Positions 1 through 8,892 are shown, counted from the stretch's first letter. The stretch is 64,000 nt of DNA from CAVYXZ01 sp963772595 (GCA_963772595.1 CAVYXZ010000008.1:124001-188000); one strand, 5' to 3'. Notes: generated by a model from the sequence alone, not told the origin. Numbers and translations are program-made.

Positions 1-564
1 GCGACCGTGCAGTCCGCGCTGGGCATCGGCGGCGTGGTGGGCGGTCTGCTGCTGAGCCTGTGGGGCGGCCCGCGCAACCAGATTCATGCCATCTGCGCCG
101 GAACCGCCCTGTCTTACGTGCTGGGGGACTTCGTGTTCGCGGTTGGTCAAAGTGTAGAAGTATGGGCGCTGGCCGCCTTCGGCGCGGCGGTGTTCATTCC
201 CTTTATTTCAGGCGCTAACCGCGCGATCTGGCAGGCCAAAGTCGCGCCGGACATGCAGGGGCGTGTGTTTTCGGTGCAGCGGATGATGCAGAGCGCCGGG
301 CTGGCGCTGGGCTATCTGGTTGCCGGGCCGCTGGCTGATGGTCTGTTCGAACCTGCCATGCAGCCAGCAGGCGCGCTGGCCGCTATCTTTGGCCCGCTGG
401 TCGGGGTCGGGCCGGGAGCAGGCATGGGATTGGTGTTCTTATGCACGGCACTGTGTGGGGCCATCATCAGCCTCAGCGGCTATCTCAGCCCGGCGCTGCG
501 CAATATCGAGCGCGATCTGCCGGATTACGAACCGGACCCCGTACTGGCCGACGCACAGCCGTGA
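1..564 (+). CDS. MFS transporter, C-terminal part (5' end outside window)
   Basis: The reading frame is open from base 1, so only the last ~187 residues of the protein are here. They contain several hydrophobic segments rich in Gly/Ala, an amphipathic loop reading QAKVAPDMQGRVFS and a conserved RMMQSAG-type helix start. This loop is typical of the second half of drug-efflux MFS permeases of the macrolide-efflux (MefA-like) type, where the sequence before TM10 carries P-x-x-x-QGRVFS. The hydrophilic tail (ERDLPDYEPDP) is probably cytoplasmic. The likely role is proton-driven export of a small hydrophobic compound, but the substrate cannot be read from the sequence. The GTG at base 7 is internal and not a real start. 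Confidence 0.8.
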   Translation, partial: ATVQSALGIGGVVGGLLLSLWGGPRNQIHAICAGTALSYVLGDFVFAVGQSVEVWALAAFGAAVFIPFISGANRAIWQAKVAPDMQGRVFSVQRMMQSAGLALGYLVAGPLADGLFEPAMQPAGALAAIFGPLVGVGPGAGMGLVFLCTALCGAIISLSGYLSPALRNIERDLPDYEPDPVLADAQP

Positions 565-656
565 CCGTCTGGCTGAGTGTTGCCTGAGAAACCGGCGAAG
601 AAAAAGCGAGTCCTTGTATGATGGTTTCCAATATCGGCACATACAGGAGAGACATC

Positions 657-1368
657 GTGCGACGTTTAGCTTACATAGCCATCACCCTTGTGATCCTGGT
701 CGTTGTCGTCGTGGCAGGCGGAGTCATTCTGCTGAGCGCCCTGGGCGGCTCCGGTGAGGCCAGCGAGGCCATCAGCGCGCCCGAACTGGACGCGGCTAAC
801 ACCAGCAGCACGGTCTATCGCATTATCCCGGATGAGAGCGAAGTACGTTTTATCGTAGACGAGGAACTGCGGACCGGGCCGAACACAGTCGTCGGCACGA
901 CGCAGGATGTGGCCGGGGACATTAGCGTCGATTTCGACACCCCGGCGAATTCGGAAATCGGCCTGATTCGCATCAATGTGCGCACCCTGCAAACCGACAG
1001 TGGAATGCGCAACAATGCCATACGCGGCATGATTCTGCAATCGGCCCAGGATCAATATGAATTCGCGCAGTTCCAGCCGACGGCGATCAGCGGACTGCCG
1101 GAGACGGTCTCGGTAGGCGAGCCGGTGAACTTCCAGATCACGGGCGACCTGACGGTCAAAGACACGAACTCAGAGCGTGACCTTCGATACGACGGTGACG
1201 TTGGGCGACGATAACCGGCTGACCGGTCAGGCGAGCACAACGGTGCAGTATGCCGATTTCGGCCTGAGCATCCCGAACGTGCCTGCGGTGGTCAGCGTCG
1301 AAGACAGCGTGCAGCTTCAGTTGGACTTTGTGGCGGCACCGGTCGCGGAGGGCGACGCGGCGGCCTGA
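657..1368 (+). CDS. YceI-like lipid-binding family protein (interrupted by a one-base indel)
   Basis: Starting at GTG 657 (preceded by AGGAGAG at 645-651), the product has a short basic N-terminus and one long hydrophobic segment, which is a signal anchor. A YceI-type beta-barrel domain follows: a 'DESEVRF' opening strand, then 'DISVDF', then 'IRINVRTLQTDSGMRNNAIRG'-like residues including the D-S-x-M-R-N motif typical of the family. YceI proteins bind isoprenoid or fatty lipids in a periplasmic or extracellular barrel. The frame breaks near 1165-1171. Removing one base restores the classic penultimate strands (KDTTQSVTF, then TTVTLGDD) and continues to the stop at 1368. Read as given, the protein would end early at 1214. 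An earlier in-frame ATG at 618 lacks a ribosome site. Confidence 0.75.
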
Positions 1369-1373
1369 CCGGC

Positions 1374-2249
1374 TCAGATCGCCTGCATCATTTTCGGCAT
1401 CATGCGGACCAGGGCCTCGGTCAGTTCATCGACGTTGACCGGCTTGCCCAGAAATTCATCGGCACCCGCCCCCAGGGCCTGACTGCGCTGGAAGCCGCCG
1501 GTCGCGCTGGAGATCGCCAACAGCGGGAGCGCTTTACGCGCGCTGCGCCGGGTGTTGATGAAGTTCGCCACCTGGACACCGTCCATATCCGAGAGCATCA
1601 GGTCCAGCAGGACGGCATCCGGCAGTTCATGCTGCAAGAGGCCCATCGCCAGCAAACCCGTCGTGGCGAGGCTGACGCGGAACCCGGCCTGCTCCAGGAT
1701 CATCGAGAGGACGCTGGCGGTGTCTTTGTCTTCCTCAATGAGGAGGATATGCTGGCCGCTGCCGATGGTGGGCACGGTATCCTGGGCGCTGCGCACCAGC
1801 GGCACTACGCTGAACAGCACCTGCACGCTCAGCCGCCCGAAGGTGAGTTCATCGCCATGCCGCAGGCGGTAGGGCTGATCCGGCTTCAACGCCAGGCCGT
1901 TGAGCTGGGTGCCGTTGGCGCTGCCCAGATCCTTGACCATGATCGTGTTGTCCTGGGCCAGCATCACCGCATGTTTGCGGGAGACCCCCTGTACGTGCGC
2001 CTCATAAGGCGATAGATTGACATCCGGGATGATGCCGCGCTCCAGGTCTGCGCGACCGATAGTCATCACTTCGCTGACGCGCACCTGAAGCATTGAAGGC
2101 GTGCCGACAACACGAAATTCCAGCACCCAGGGCATCGCCTGATCCAGCGGGCCAGTGACACGCCGGGGTGTGACGGTACGATTATTCGGAAGGTCGCCCA
2201 GGTAGCGCGTGGTTTTTGATTGAGTCAATGGGGCAATATCCTCTGACAT
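1374..2249 (-). CDS. FHA domain-response regulator receiver protein
   Basis: This 291-residue protein has two signalling domains. Residues ~55-145 form a forkhead-associated domain (GR at 65-66, SRKH at 90-93, NGT at 112-114) that binds phosphothreonine peptides. Residues ~165-290 form a CheY-type receiver with an acidic pocket (EED 172-174), phospho-acceptor Asp216 and Lys269. No output domain follows, so it may link Ser/Thr-kinase and two-component signalling by protein contact. FHA-receiver pairing is known in Chloroflexota and Cyanobacteria. The start at 2249 is supported by AGGAGAG a few bases upstream. No histidine kinase or Ser/Thr kinase lies nearby. The gene is convergent with the YceI gene, with five bases between their stops. 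Confidence 0.88.
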   Translation of the reverse strand: MSEDIAPLTQSKTTRYLGDLPNNRTVTPRRVTGPLDQAMPWVLEFRVVGTPSMLQVRVSEVMTIGRADLERGIIPDVNLSPYEAHVQGVSRKHAVMLAQDNTIMVKDLGSANGTQLNGLALKPDQPYRLRHGDELTFGRLSVQVLFSVVPLVRSAQDTVPTIGSGQHILLIEEDKDTASVLSMILEQAGFRVSLATTGLLAMGLLQHELPDAVLLDLMLSDMDGVQVANFINTRRSARKALPLLAISSATGGFQRSQALGAGADEFLGKPVNVDELTEALVRMMPKMMQAI

Positions 2250-2342
2250 TCATCTCTCTCCTGCAACACTGCTCCTGTCTATACCTTAGCCTGAGTTTCC
2301 GGTTTGTGACTTAAGGTTTCTGAAGATCGTATGAAGACCGTA

Positions 2343-3170
2343 CTACACGCAGAGCAGCAGACGATTGCGGGAAGGGTCCTGCACGAGGTGGCCCTGCGCG
2401 CTCGCTTCGACCGGGATTTGGGCAGCGTCCAGGTGGGTCAGCGCGGCATCCAGGGCAGCGGCGTCCGGCAGGTGCAGCACATACTTGTCGAGGCCAAGCG
2501 CGTCATCCGGCGGCGGAGTCCGACCGGCCCAGATATTCGCGCCAATGTGATGATGGTAGCCCTCGTAGGACAGGAACAGCGCGCCCATCCCCGGCATGTT
2601 CATCATCATGTCCAGGCCCAGGAGGTCGCAGTAGAAGGTCTCGGTCTCCGGTAGGGCGGCGACATGCAGATGAATGTGGCCCATGATCGTCTCAGGGTGC
2701 AGCCCGCTCCAGGCCATGCCGTTGGCGCTGTCGAGAACGCCCCGCGTGTCCAGCGGCGCGGTCGTCAGCAGAAAGCGGCCCTGCGCGTCGTACCATTCGC
2801 TGCGGGGCCGGTCGCGGTAGAGTTCGATGCCATTGCCTTCGGGGTCAGCCAGGTAAAGCGCCTCACTGACGCCGTGATCGCTGCCGCCTTGAAGCTGCGT
2901 GTTGGTGTCGATCAGCCGCTTGAAGCTGCGGCCCAGCGCCTCGCGCGAGGGCATCAGGATGGCGAAGTGATACAGGCCGGTGCTGCCGGGCACACGACGA
3001 TACGCCGCTTGTTCGCTGAGGGCCAACAGGGCCTCAGCGCCCGCGCCGAGATAGACCGTGCGGCCCTCCCGGCGCAGTTCGTGCAGGCCGATGACATCCA
3101 CATAAAAAGGCAGCAGCCTGTCCAGACTGCTGACGTTGAGATAGACGGTGCCGATAGTCGATTGGGTCAT
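2343..3170 (-). CDS. Two-domain VOC (glyoxalase/extradiol dioxygenase-like) protein
   Basis: The 275-residue protein has two tandem vicinal-oxygen-chelate modules. The first (residues ~5-120) opens with 'IGTVYLNVSSLDRLLPFY' and carries 'LYHFAIL' and 'DPEGNGIELY'. The second (~165-275) opens with 'MGHIHLHVAALPETETFY' and ends 'DPSRNRLLL'. The His and Glu positions of the first module (H near 'YHFA', E in 'GIELY') match the metal ligands of the CatE/catechol-2,3-dioxygenase-like group. The second module keeps its first His but its final ligand position is Arg-Leu, so the domains may not both bind metal. The substrate is unknown; annotated relatives include catechol dioxygenase and bleomycin-resistance-like proteins. 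It lies alone between the FHA-receiver gene and doxX. Confidence 0.8.
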   Translation of the reverse strand: MTQSTIGTVYLNVSSLDRLLPFYVDVIGLHELRREGRTVYLGAGAEALLALSEQAAYRRVPGSTGLYHFAILMPSREALGRSFKRLIDTNTQLQGGSDHGVSEALYLADPEGNGIELYRDRPRSEWYDAQGRFLLTTAPLDTRGVLDSANGMAWSGLHPETIMGHIHLHVAALPETETFYCDLLGLDMMMNMPGMGALFLSYEGYHHHIGANIWAGRTPPPDDALGLDKYVLHLPDAAALDAALTHLDAAQIPVEASAQGHLVQDPSRNRLLLCV

Positions 3171-3212
3171 TCCCTACTGCCTCTAACGATAAGCCATGTG
3201 TCTATTGTGCGC

Positions 3213-3589
3213 TCAGGCGACCGGCAGCGCAATGAGACGTCCGTACACCACCGCCACCGCCAGCACGCCCAGCACCAGATTGGTGACGATCATAGTGTAC
3301 TCGCTGCGGCGCACATGAGTCAGGGCCGCGCCAATCATGGTCAGGATAAGGCCCAGGGCGGCCAGCGGCGTCAGAATGGGCAGGATTCCGGTGAGTACGG
3401 GCAAAATCACCCCCAGCCCGCCCAGCAGTTCGAGGGTCCCGATCAGGCGAATTTGAGTTTGCGAGAAATCCTCGACCCAGCCCATGCGCGCCTGCAGTTT
3501 CTCACGCGGCTGCTGAGTTTCATCAGCCCGGCCAGGATAAAGGCCAGTCCCAGCAAAATCTGAACGATCCATAGTACGGTAGTGTTCAT
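3213..3589 (-). CDS. DoxX family membrane protein (interrupted by a one-base deletion)
   Basis: Starting at ATG 3589 (GGGAG upstream), the product begins MNTTVLWIVQILLGLAFILA, the first DoxX helix. It continues to the family signature 'KL..PREKL..RMGWVEDFS' and three further membrane helices. The frame breaks near 3516-3520: one missing base separates 'GLMKL' from 'QQPREKLQARMGW'. With that base restored the protein is ~126 residues, the usual length for small DoxX proteins. These are integral membrane proteins with poorly defined roles, often linked to redox or sulfur homeostasis. It is divergent from a TetR regulator and the two genes share a perfect palindrome, so TetR control is likely. 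Confidence 0.75.
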
Positions 3590-3627
3590 GATTGATGCTC
3601 TCCCGTTTAGATGACTTGTCCATCGCA

Positions 3628-3643
3628 TGTTGCTAAAGCAACA
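3628..3643. promoter_or_regulatory. Perfect palindrome between doxX and tetR, candidate TetR operator
   Basis: The site reads TGTTGC-TAAA-GCAACA: six-base perfect arms around four bases, 16 bases in all. It lies in the 141-base divergent region between the DoxX start (3589) and the TetR start (3731). Short palindromes in that position are typical TetR operators; the role is inferred. Confidence 0.55.
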
Positions 3644-3730
3644 GTTGTCGTTTATCATGATAGGGAGCGCCGCTGTGGCGGTCAATCAACAAGAGTTGGG
3701 ATTTGTCGCTTAAACAACACAGGAGCGAAA

Positions 3731-4357
3731 ATGTTGCTTAAAGAGGAAGATGAGGCACTGGACCCGCGGGTGAAGCGCACCCGCCAGATGCTCACGGATG
3801 CGCTGGACTCGCTGCTGGCGAAGAAGGATCTGCAGGCGATCACGGTGGCGGAAATCACCGCCGTCGCCGAGGTCAACCGGGCGACCTTCTACGCGCATTT
3901 CATCGATAAGTACGCCCTCTTCGGGCATCTGGTGCGGCAGAGCTTCGAGGATGCGCTGCGCCAGCGTTTACAGGAGTCCGACGAGGGCTTCTGTATGGAA
4001 GAAATGCACACGCTTGTCCTCGCCGTTTTTGAGTACATGGCTCAGTTCGACGGCCACTGCCATCCGGGCGACCTGCAAACGCGGCAGCTTGTCGTGCAGC
4101 AGCTTCAGGCGCAGCTTCAGGCGATGATTCTAAATGGTATGGAACAGATTGACCTTGATGATGAGGACCATGATCGTGAACTGGGGGCCTCGGTGATGAG
4201 CTGGGCCATCTTCGGCGCGGCCTTCCAGTGGAGCCGGAGCAAAAAACGGCTGCCTCTGGAGACAGCCGCCGAACAGGTGATGCAGTTTATCGGCCAGGGA
4301 ATCGCGCCGGTGACCGAGTCCCTGCGTCAGGCTAACGAAACAGTTCGCGCACGATGA
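3731..4357 (+). CDS. TetR/AcrR family transcriptional regulator
   Basis: ATG 3731 is chosen because AGGAG sits five bases upstream; a longer in-frame start at 3611 has no ribosome site and would run through the operator. The 208-residue product has a TetR helix-turn-helix in residues ~15-60 (R-x-x-L-x-x-A-L-x-x-L-L, then 'ITVAEITAVAEVNRATFYAHF'). A helical ligand-binding C-terminal half with 'SWAIFGAAFQWSR' follows, as in the TetR_C_33-like group. It probably represses doxX and itself through the palindrome at 3628-3643. The 3' end overlaps the convergent acyl-CoA dehydrogenase by 26 bases. Confidence 0.88.
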   Translation: MLLKEEDEALDPRVKRTRQMLTDALDSLLAKKDLQAITVAEITAVAEVNRATFYAHFIDKYALFGHLVRQSFEDALRQRLQESDEGFCMEEMHTLVLAVFEYMAQFDGHCHPGDLQTRQLVVQQLQAQLQAMILNGMEQIDLDDEDHDRELGASVMSWAIFGAAFQWSRSKKRLPLETAAEQVMQFIGQGIAPVTESLRQANETVRAR

Positions 4358-5498
4358 TGTTGCGCTGAATCTCGCTGGTGCCTTCGTAAATCTGGAAGAT
4401 TTTGACGTCGCGCAGCAGCTTTTCGACCGGGTATTCCTTCATGTAACCGTAGCCGCCGAAGACCTGCACCGCATCGACCGCCGCGCGCGTCGCCATATCC
4501 GCCGCGAAGGCTTTGGCATAGGCCGCCAGTTTGGGGTTGGCGATCCTGGCGTCGAGATGCCATGCCGCCTGCCAGACCAGCAGCCGCGCCGCTTCGTAGT
4601 TGATCGCCATGTCCGCGATTTTGTGGCCGACGGCCTGATGCTGGTAGATGGGCACGCCGAAAGCCTGGCGCTCCTTCGCATATTTGACCAATTCTTCCAG
4701 GGCGCGCCGCTGCAAGCCGACGGCAGCCGCTGCTACGCCGGGACGGCTGTAATCGAAGACCTGCATGGCGATGTAGAAGCCCCGGCCCTCCTGGCCGACC
4801 AGATTCTCAGCAGGGACCTCCACGTTTTCGAAGACAATCTCGGCGGTATCGGAGGCGCGCTGGCCCAGTTTATCGAAATGCCGCCCCACGCTGACGCCCG
4901 GCATGTCGCGTTCGACAATGAAGCAGGACATGCCGCGATGCCCGGCGGCAGGGTCCGTCTTGGCGAAGACGCAGTAGAAGCTGGCGTGTGAGGCGTTGGT
5001 GATGAAGGTCTTGGAGCCGTTAATGACGTAGCCGCCGTCTTTGCGCTCGGCGCGGGTCTCGATGCCGACCACGTTCGAACCGGCTGCCGCTTCGGTCACG
5101 CCGTAGCTGGCGAACTGGCCCTGGTCGATGAGGCGTTCGCCCAGCCAGTAAGCTTTCTGCTGTTCGTTCCCAGCCAGGATGATCGGCAGGGCGGCCAGAC
5201 TGTTAGTGCTGATGCTGGTGCCGATACCGGTGCAGCCGTAGCCGATTTCCTCACCGACGATGACCTCATCCATCGCCGACGCGCCAACTCCACCATAAGC
5301 CTCCGGGATGTTCATGTTCACCAGACCGATCTCGCGGGCCTTATGAAAGATTTCCTCCGGGAAGATGGCCTTCTCGTCGTATTCGGCGGCAACCGGGATG
5401 ATCTCTTTGGCGACGAATTCGCGCGCCATGCGCTGGAGCATCTGCTGCTCCTCGGTGATCTGGAAGCCGACTCCAGCGGATACCATGCTCGTAACCAT
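4332..5498 (-). CDS. Acyl-CoA dehydrogenase
   Basis: FAD-dependent alpha,beta-dehydrogenation of acyl-CoA thioesters, normally passing electrons to ETF. The 388-residue protein has the three-part fold. The N-terminal helices start 'FQITEEQQMLQRMAREF'; the middle beta domain has 'YGVTEAAAGSN' and 'GSKTFITNA'; the C-terminal helical domain has 'QAFGVPIYQHQAVGHKIADM'. The end matches the family signature 'QVFGGYGYMKEYPVEKLLRD', and 'IYEGTSEIQ' carries the catalytic Glu position used by short/medium-chain enzymes. Start ATG 5498 follows AGGAG at 8-base spacing; the upstream in-frame codon at 5531 has no such site. It stands alone here, with no ETF or thiolase partner, so the chain-length preference is open. 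Confidence 0.93.
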   Translation of the reverse strand: MVTSMVSAGVGFQITEEQQMLQRMAREFVAKEIIPVAAEYDEKAIFPEEIFHKAREIGLVNMNIPEAYGGVGASAMDEVIVGEEIGYGCTGIGTSISTNSLAALPIILAGNEQQKAYWLGERLIDQGQFASYGVTEAAAGSNVVGIETRAERKDGGYVINGSKTFITNASHASFYCVFAKTDPAAGHRGMSCFIVERDMPGVSVGRHFDKLGQRASDTAEIVFENVEVPAENLVGQEGRGFYIAMQVFDYSRPGVAAAAVGLQRRALEELVKYAKERQAFGVPIYQHQAVGHKIADMAINYEAARLLVWQAAWHLDARIANPKLAAYAKAFAADMATRAAVDAVQVFGGYGYMKEYPVEKLLRDVKIFQIYEGTSEIQRNIIVRELFR

Positions 5499-5631
5499 TA
5501 TTCTAGCTCCTGAAAATAATCTAACGGGCATTTGATTAATTATAGCATGGTGTGGGGCAAATCAAGCAACTGGCGCTGGTCGCGCGCGGCAAGATCGGGC
5601 ATGATGAAGGTGAGGTCTATAAGGAGCCGCT

Positions 5632-6144
5632 ATGCACATTCTCGAAACGGAACGATTGTCAATTCGCCAGTTCACGCTGGAGGATGCCGCCTTTATCTTC
5701 GAACTCCTGAACGAGCCGGGCTATATTCAGAACATCGCCGACCGCAATATCCACAGCCTGGAGGATGCCCGACGTTATCTGGAGCAGGGACCGCTTGCCA
5801 GTTATGCGGCCAATGGCTTCGGCCTGTTCCGCGCGAGCCTGAAAGACTCGGATCTGCCCATTGGCATGTGCGGCTTGATCCGCCGCACGGTGCTGGAAGA
5901 TGTCGATCTCGGTTATGCCATCCTGGAACGCTACTGGGGCCAGGGCTACGCCACCGAAGCGGCTGCGGCTCTGCTGGCCTATGGCTACGACGTGCTGAAG
6001 CTGCCGCGCATCATCGCCATTACCGCGCCGGATAATGCGGGGTCAATCCGCGTGCTGGAGAAAATCGGCCTGCGCTACGACCGGTTGATTCATCTGCCGG
6101 ATCTGGGCGGCACCAGCCGCCTGTTCGTGCCGGGAGACAAATAG
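5632..6144 (+). CDS. GNAT family N-acetyltransferase (RimJ/RimL type)
   Basis: The 170-residue protein follows AAGGAG at good spacing. It opens with 'ILETERLSIRQFTLEDA', the usual start of the RimJ/RimL branch. It carries the acetyl-CoA loop motif 'ERYWGQGYATEA' followed by a helix, and 'ITAPDNAGSIRVLEKIGL' near the end, where N-x-x-S-x-x-x-L-x-K is diagnostic. Such enzymes acetylate ribosomal protein N-termini, antibiotics or small amines; the substrate cannot be deduced. It is monocistronic between the dehydrogenase promoter and the convergent DinB gene. Confidence 0.88.
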   Translation: MHILETERLSIRQFTLEDAAFIFELLNEPGYIQNIADRNIHSLEDARRYLEQGPLASYAANGFGLFRASLKDSDLPIGMCGLIRRTVLEDVDLGYAILERYWGQGYATEAAAALLAYGYDVLKLPRIIAITAPDNAGSIRVLEKIGLRYDRLIHLPDLGGTSRLFVPGDK

Positions 6145-6181
6145 TGTCTGCTGCCGGGCAATAAATTCGGCGGCAGCGCGC

Positions 6182-6670
6182 TTATTGATCCATCTGATCG
6201 AAATATTCCCAACCCGCCAAATCCGGCGCTTCGAGTCCCAACTGCGTTATAATCGCTTTGATCTGTTCGCGGTGTTCGGTGGCATGGTTGATGACCTGGG
6301 TGAGAATGATGGTCTTGGGCACATCACGGGGTGCGCCATCCCAATCAATCGTGACCATATCGTCGGCCTGCACCTTGTGTACCCACTCAATAAAGCCGGA
6401 ACCGGTGGTATGCAGCGAGTCTTTCATGTCGGCCAGGGTCATGGGCAGCGCATTTTCTGTGTGCCTGTACGCTTGCCCGGTGCTGATCCGCGAAAAATAA
6501 GAGCGTTCAGCTGTGGTGATGTGCTGCAAGATGTCGTGGATCGACCCATAAGTCCCGGTGGCGCTGGCCTCCAGTTGCTCGCTGCTCAGTGCGGTACATG
6601 CGTCGAGCAGGCGTAGATTGGCCCACAAATTGTGGCTGAAGAGTGTGCTGAGTGTATCGCTAGATTTCAT
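6182..6670 (-). CDS. DinB family protein
   Basis: The 162-residue helical protein resembles the DinB/YfiT metal-binding four-helix bundle. The three expected His ligands are visible: one in 'HDILQHITTAERSYF' (residues ~45-60) and two in 'VINHATEHREQI' (~128-140). The N-terminal 'LFSHNLWANLRLLDAC' is the characteristic first helix. Members include thiol-dependent S-transferases and damage-induced proteins of unknown activity. GGGG precedes the start by six bases. Confidence 0.85.
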   Translation of the reverse strand: MKSSDTLSTLFSHNLWANLRLLDACTALSSEQLEASATGTYGSIHDILQHITTAERSYFSRISTGQAYRHTENALPMTLADMKDSLHTTGSGFIEWVHKVQADDMVTIDWDGAPRDVPKTIILTQVINHATEHREQIKAIITQLGLEAPDLAGWEYFDQMDQ

Positions 6671-6738
6671 CCGGTTCCCCTTTTTGTTGAACTCTTATGA
6701 ACTATTGTAAACCCCTTCCTTCGAAAGCGCGCGCTTAA

Positions 6739-7425
6739 ATGGACCCCGCCACGATTCAGCGCCTGAATGCCATCAACCGCGAGTTTTATCGCACAACCGC
6801 TGAGGCCTTCGACCAGACGCGCGGCAAAGCCTGGCCGGGCTGGGAGAATCTGCTGCCCTATCTCAACTCGCCGCTGCGGGTGCTGGATGTCGGCTGCGGC
6901 AATGGACGGCTGGGCCTGTTCCTGCGCGATCACGTGGCGGACCTGCGCTATCACGGCCTGGATAACAACCCGGCGCTGCTGGCGAAAGCCCGCGAGTCGC
7001 TGCCGGACGCCACGTTTGAGGCCCACGACATCGTGGAGACTCCGCCGGAGGACGGCGAATACGATCTGGTGGCGCTCTTCGGCGTGATGCACCACATCCC
7101 CGGCGCGGCGCAGCGGCGGGATCTGCTGGCCCGGCTGGCGCAGCGGTTGGCTCCGGGCGGATTGCTGGCCTTCGCCTGCTGGCGCTTCTACGAGTTCGAG
7201 CGCTTTCGCCAGCGCATCGCCCCCTGGCCGGAGGACATCAGGCCGGAAGCGCACGATTATCTGCTCGACTGGCGGCGCGGCCAGATCGCCCTACGCTACT
7301 GCCATTACGTCGATGATACCGAACATGCCGCTCTGGTCGCCGTGACTGGCCTGCGCGAAATCGAGACCTACCGCGCCGACGGCTTCAGCGGGACGGTCAA
7401 CCGCTATAGTCTGCTGCGCCGTTGA
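6739..7425 (+). CDS. Class I SAM-dependent methyltransferase (Trm9/ALKBH8-like)
   Basis: The 228-residue protein has SAM motif I 'VLDVGCGNGRLG' (residues ~48-60), motif II 'YHGLDNNPALL' and post-motif 'YDLVALFGVMHHIPG'. The lead-in 'EFYRTTAEAFDQTRGKAWPGW' resembles the opening of tRNA wobble-uridine carboxymethyl methyltransferases of the Trm9/ALKBH8 group, so a tRNA substrate is possible. Generic small-molecule methyltransferases also share these motifs. The start has no strong ribosome site and lies 68 bases from the divergent dinB start, so the two may share a promoter region. Confidence 0.82.
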   Translation: MDPATIQRLNAINREFYRTTAEAFDQTRGKAWPGWENLLPYLNSPLRVLDVGCGNGRLGLFLRDHVADLRYHGLDNNPALLAKARESLPDATFEAHDIVETPPEDGEYDLVALFGVMHHIPGAAQRRDLLARLAQRLAPGGLLAFACWRFYEFERFRQRIAPWPEDIRPEAHDYLLDWRRGQIALRYCHYVDDTEHAALVAVTGLREIETYRADGFSGTVNRYSLLRR

Positions 7426-7488
7426 GTTGAACAAAAGGATCGGCACACTGGGTACCGACCCCATTGTATTCCCCTGGACGAAAGCCAT

Positions 7489-8070
7489 CTAAGCCTGTTT
7501 TTCCGGCTGGAAACGCAGATAAATCATGCCCGAATCGAAGGCCCTGGCCTCCAGCACCTTCATCGTCTGGGTGAAGTGGGCATCCTCGAAAAGCCGCTTG
7601 CCGACACCCAGGACCACCGGGCACAGCATCAGTTGAAGCTCGTCCACGAGGCCCGCTTCGATCAGCGAGCGCGTAAGCGTGCCGCTGCCGACGATGTTGA
7701 TGTCCTTGCCGGGCTGCTGCTTCAGTGCAGCCAGTTCCGCGACCACGTCGCCCTGGATCAGGTGCGAATTCTTCCACTCGGCCTTTTTCAGCGTGGTGGA
7801 CACCACATACTTGGTCTGATTGTTCATGATCTGGCCGAAGGGATCGTCTTCCGGCATATTGGGCCAGAAGGCGGCAAAGCCCTCATAGGTCCTGCGGCCC
7901 AGCAGCATGGCATCGCTGCTCATCATGCTCGCGCCGATCACTTCTCCAACCTCATCGCTGGTAAAGGGCATGGACCAGCCGCGTTGTTCAGGCAGTGTCG
8001 TATCTGCCGGGCCAGGGGCCTCGACGACACCATCCAGGGTAATGAACAATGCCGCGTTGATCTTTCTCAT
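7489..8070 (-). CDS. Dihydrofolate reductase-like (RibD C-terminal domain) protein
   Basis: The 193-residue protein matches the RibD_C/DHFR fold. It has an N-terminal 'INAALFITLDGVVEAPG', the 'MLLGRRTYEGFAAFWPN' segment near residues 55-72 that binds NADPH phosphate in relatives, and 'DINIVGSGTLTRSLIEAGLVDEL' with the Gly-rich cofactor turn. It ends with the 'DSGMIYLRF' strand. AGGAG sits eight bases upstream of ATG 8070. True folate or riboflavin activity is not implied; many stand-alone members are uncharacterised reductases. An AraC-type gene lies upstream on the same strand and could be its regulator. Confidence 0.85.
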   Translation of the reverse strand: MRKINAALFITLDGVVEAPGPADTTLPEQRGWSMPFTSDEVGEVIGASMMSSDAMLLGRRTYEGFAAFWPNMPEDDPFGQIMNNQTKYVVSTTLKKAEWKNSHLIQGDVVAELAALKQQPGKDINIVGSGTLTRSLIEAGLVDELQLMLCPVVLGVGKRLFEDAHFTQTMKVLEARAFDSGMIYLRFQPEKQA

Positions 8071-8115
8071 GGGACTGTCTCCTTTTGTGGTTTATTGTCA
8101 ACTGAGCATAAGCCA

Positions 8116-8892
8116 TCAAAAGGGTGCGGTCTTGAATAAAAGCGACATCGGCTGATCGGTATCCCCGCTGCTGATTTGGCCGGGTGTCTGCCCCATGAAC
8201 TGCCTGAGCGTGCGCGTCAGGTGGGATTGATCGGCATAGCCCAACTGGTCCACTGTATCGAGGATGGGGACCCCCTGCTTGAGCAGTTGGGTCGCGCGGC
8301 GTGCCCGTTAAATCTGAAACACGCCGTTGTGGGTCAAGCCGGTCGCTTGCAAGAATCGACGCTGAATCGTGCGGCGGGACAGGGATAACGGCTCTTCACA
8401 CAGGACCGCATCCACGAGCGGGTCGTGGACGAGCAGCCCCTGGCGTGCCAGACGCTCGATGAAGGTATCGGCATTGTCATAGGTAGGGAATTCCCAGGCT
8501 GAGCTGTCCAGCCAGAAGCTGTGGCGTCCCGCTTGCGGCAGGTTCAGATCCTGCCGGTCGATCACCATGCGCGCGGGGAATTTCGGCATGAAGGCGCCCA
8601 CTTTGAAGACGATGCCCATAAACTCGGTGTCCGGCGGGCAGTAGGCTGCTGTCGCCCGTGTCTCCGGGCCGCGCAGGGTCACAATCGTGCTGCGCTCATC
8701 GTTGGCGACGACGATTTCGAAGTGACTCTCCGCCGTCGAGATGAACGACCTGCCGTCCTCGCTGTGACTGCGCCACACCCTCTCGACAAAAGGCGAGTCC
8801 GAGAGCCGCTCCTCGCTGGGTAGATTGATGTCGTCTCCTTGTAGATGAGGGTCTACCTCAGAGACAATTTCTGGCTCAAAAGTCAGCACCAT
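8116..8892 (-). pseudogene. AraC-type regulator disrupted by an in-frame stop
   Basis: The first 194 codons give an N-terminal sensing domain and the start of an AraC DNA-binding domain (SLSRRTIQRRFLQATGL). TAA at 8308-8310 then interrupts the first helix-turn-helix. In the same frame the sequence continues R-A-R-R-A-T-Q-L-L-K and then 'ILDTVDQLGYADQSHLTRTL' and 'FMGQTPGQI', the second helix-turn-helix of the family, to a TGA at 8116. One base (CAA to TAA) is enough to explain the interruption, giving QIQRARRATQ when reversed. Without readthrough the protein lacks half its DNA-binding region. The reductase gene downstream, 46 bases away, is the obvious target or neighbour. Confidence 0.75.

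Noticed and set aside
8308..8892. Complete short regulator ending at 8308
   Set aside because: The sequence downstream continues the AraC domain in the same frame, so it is a broken gene and not a natural short protein.
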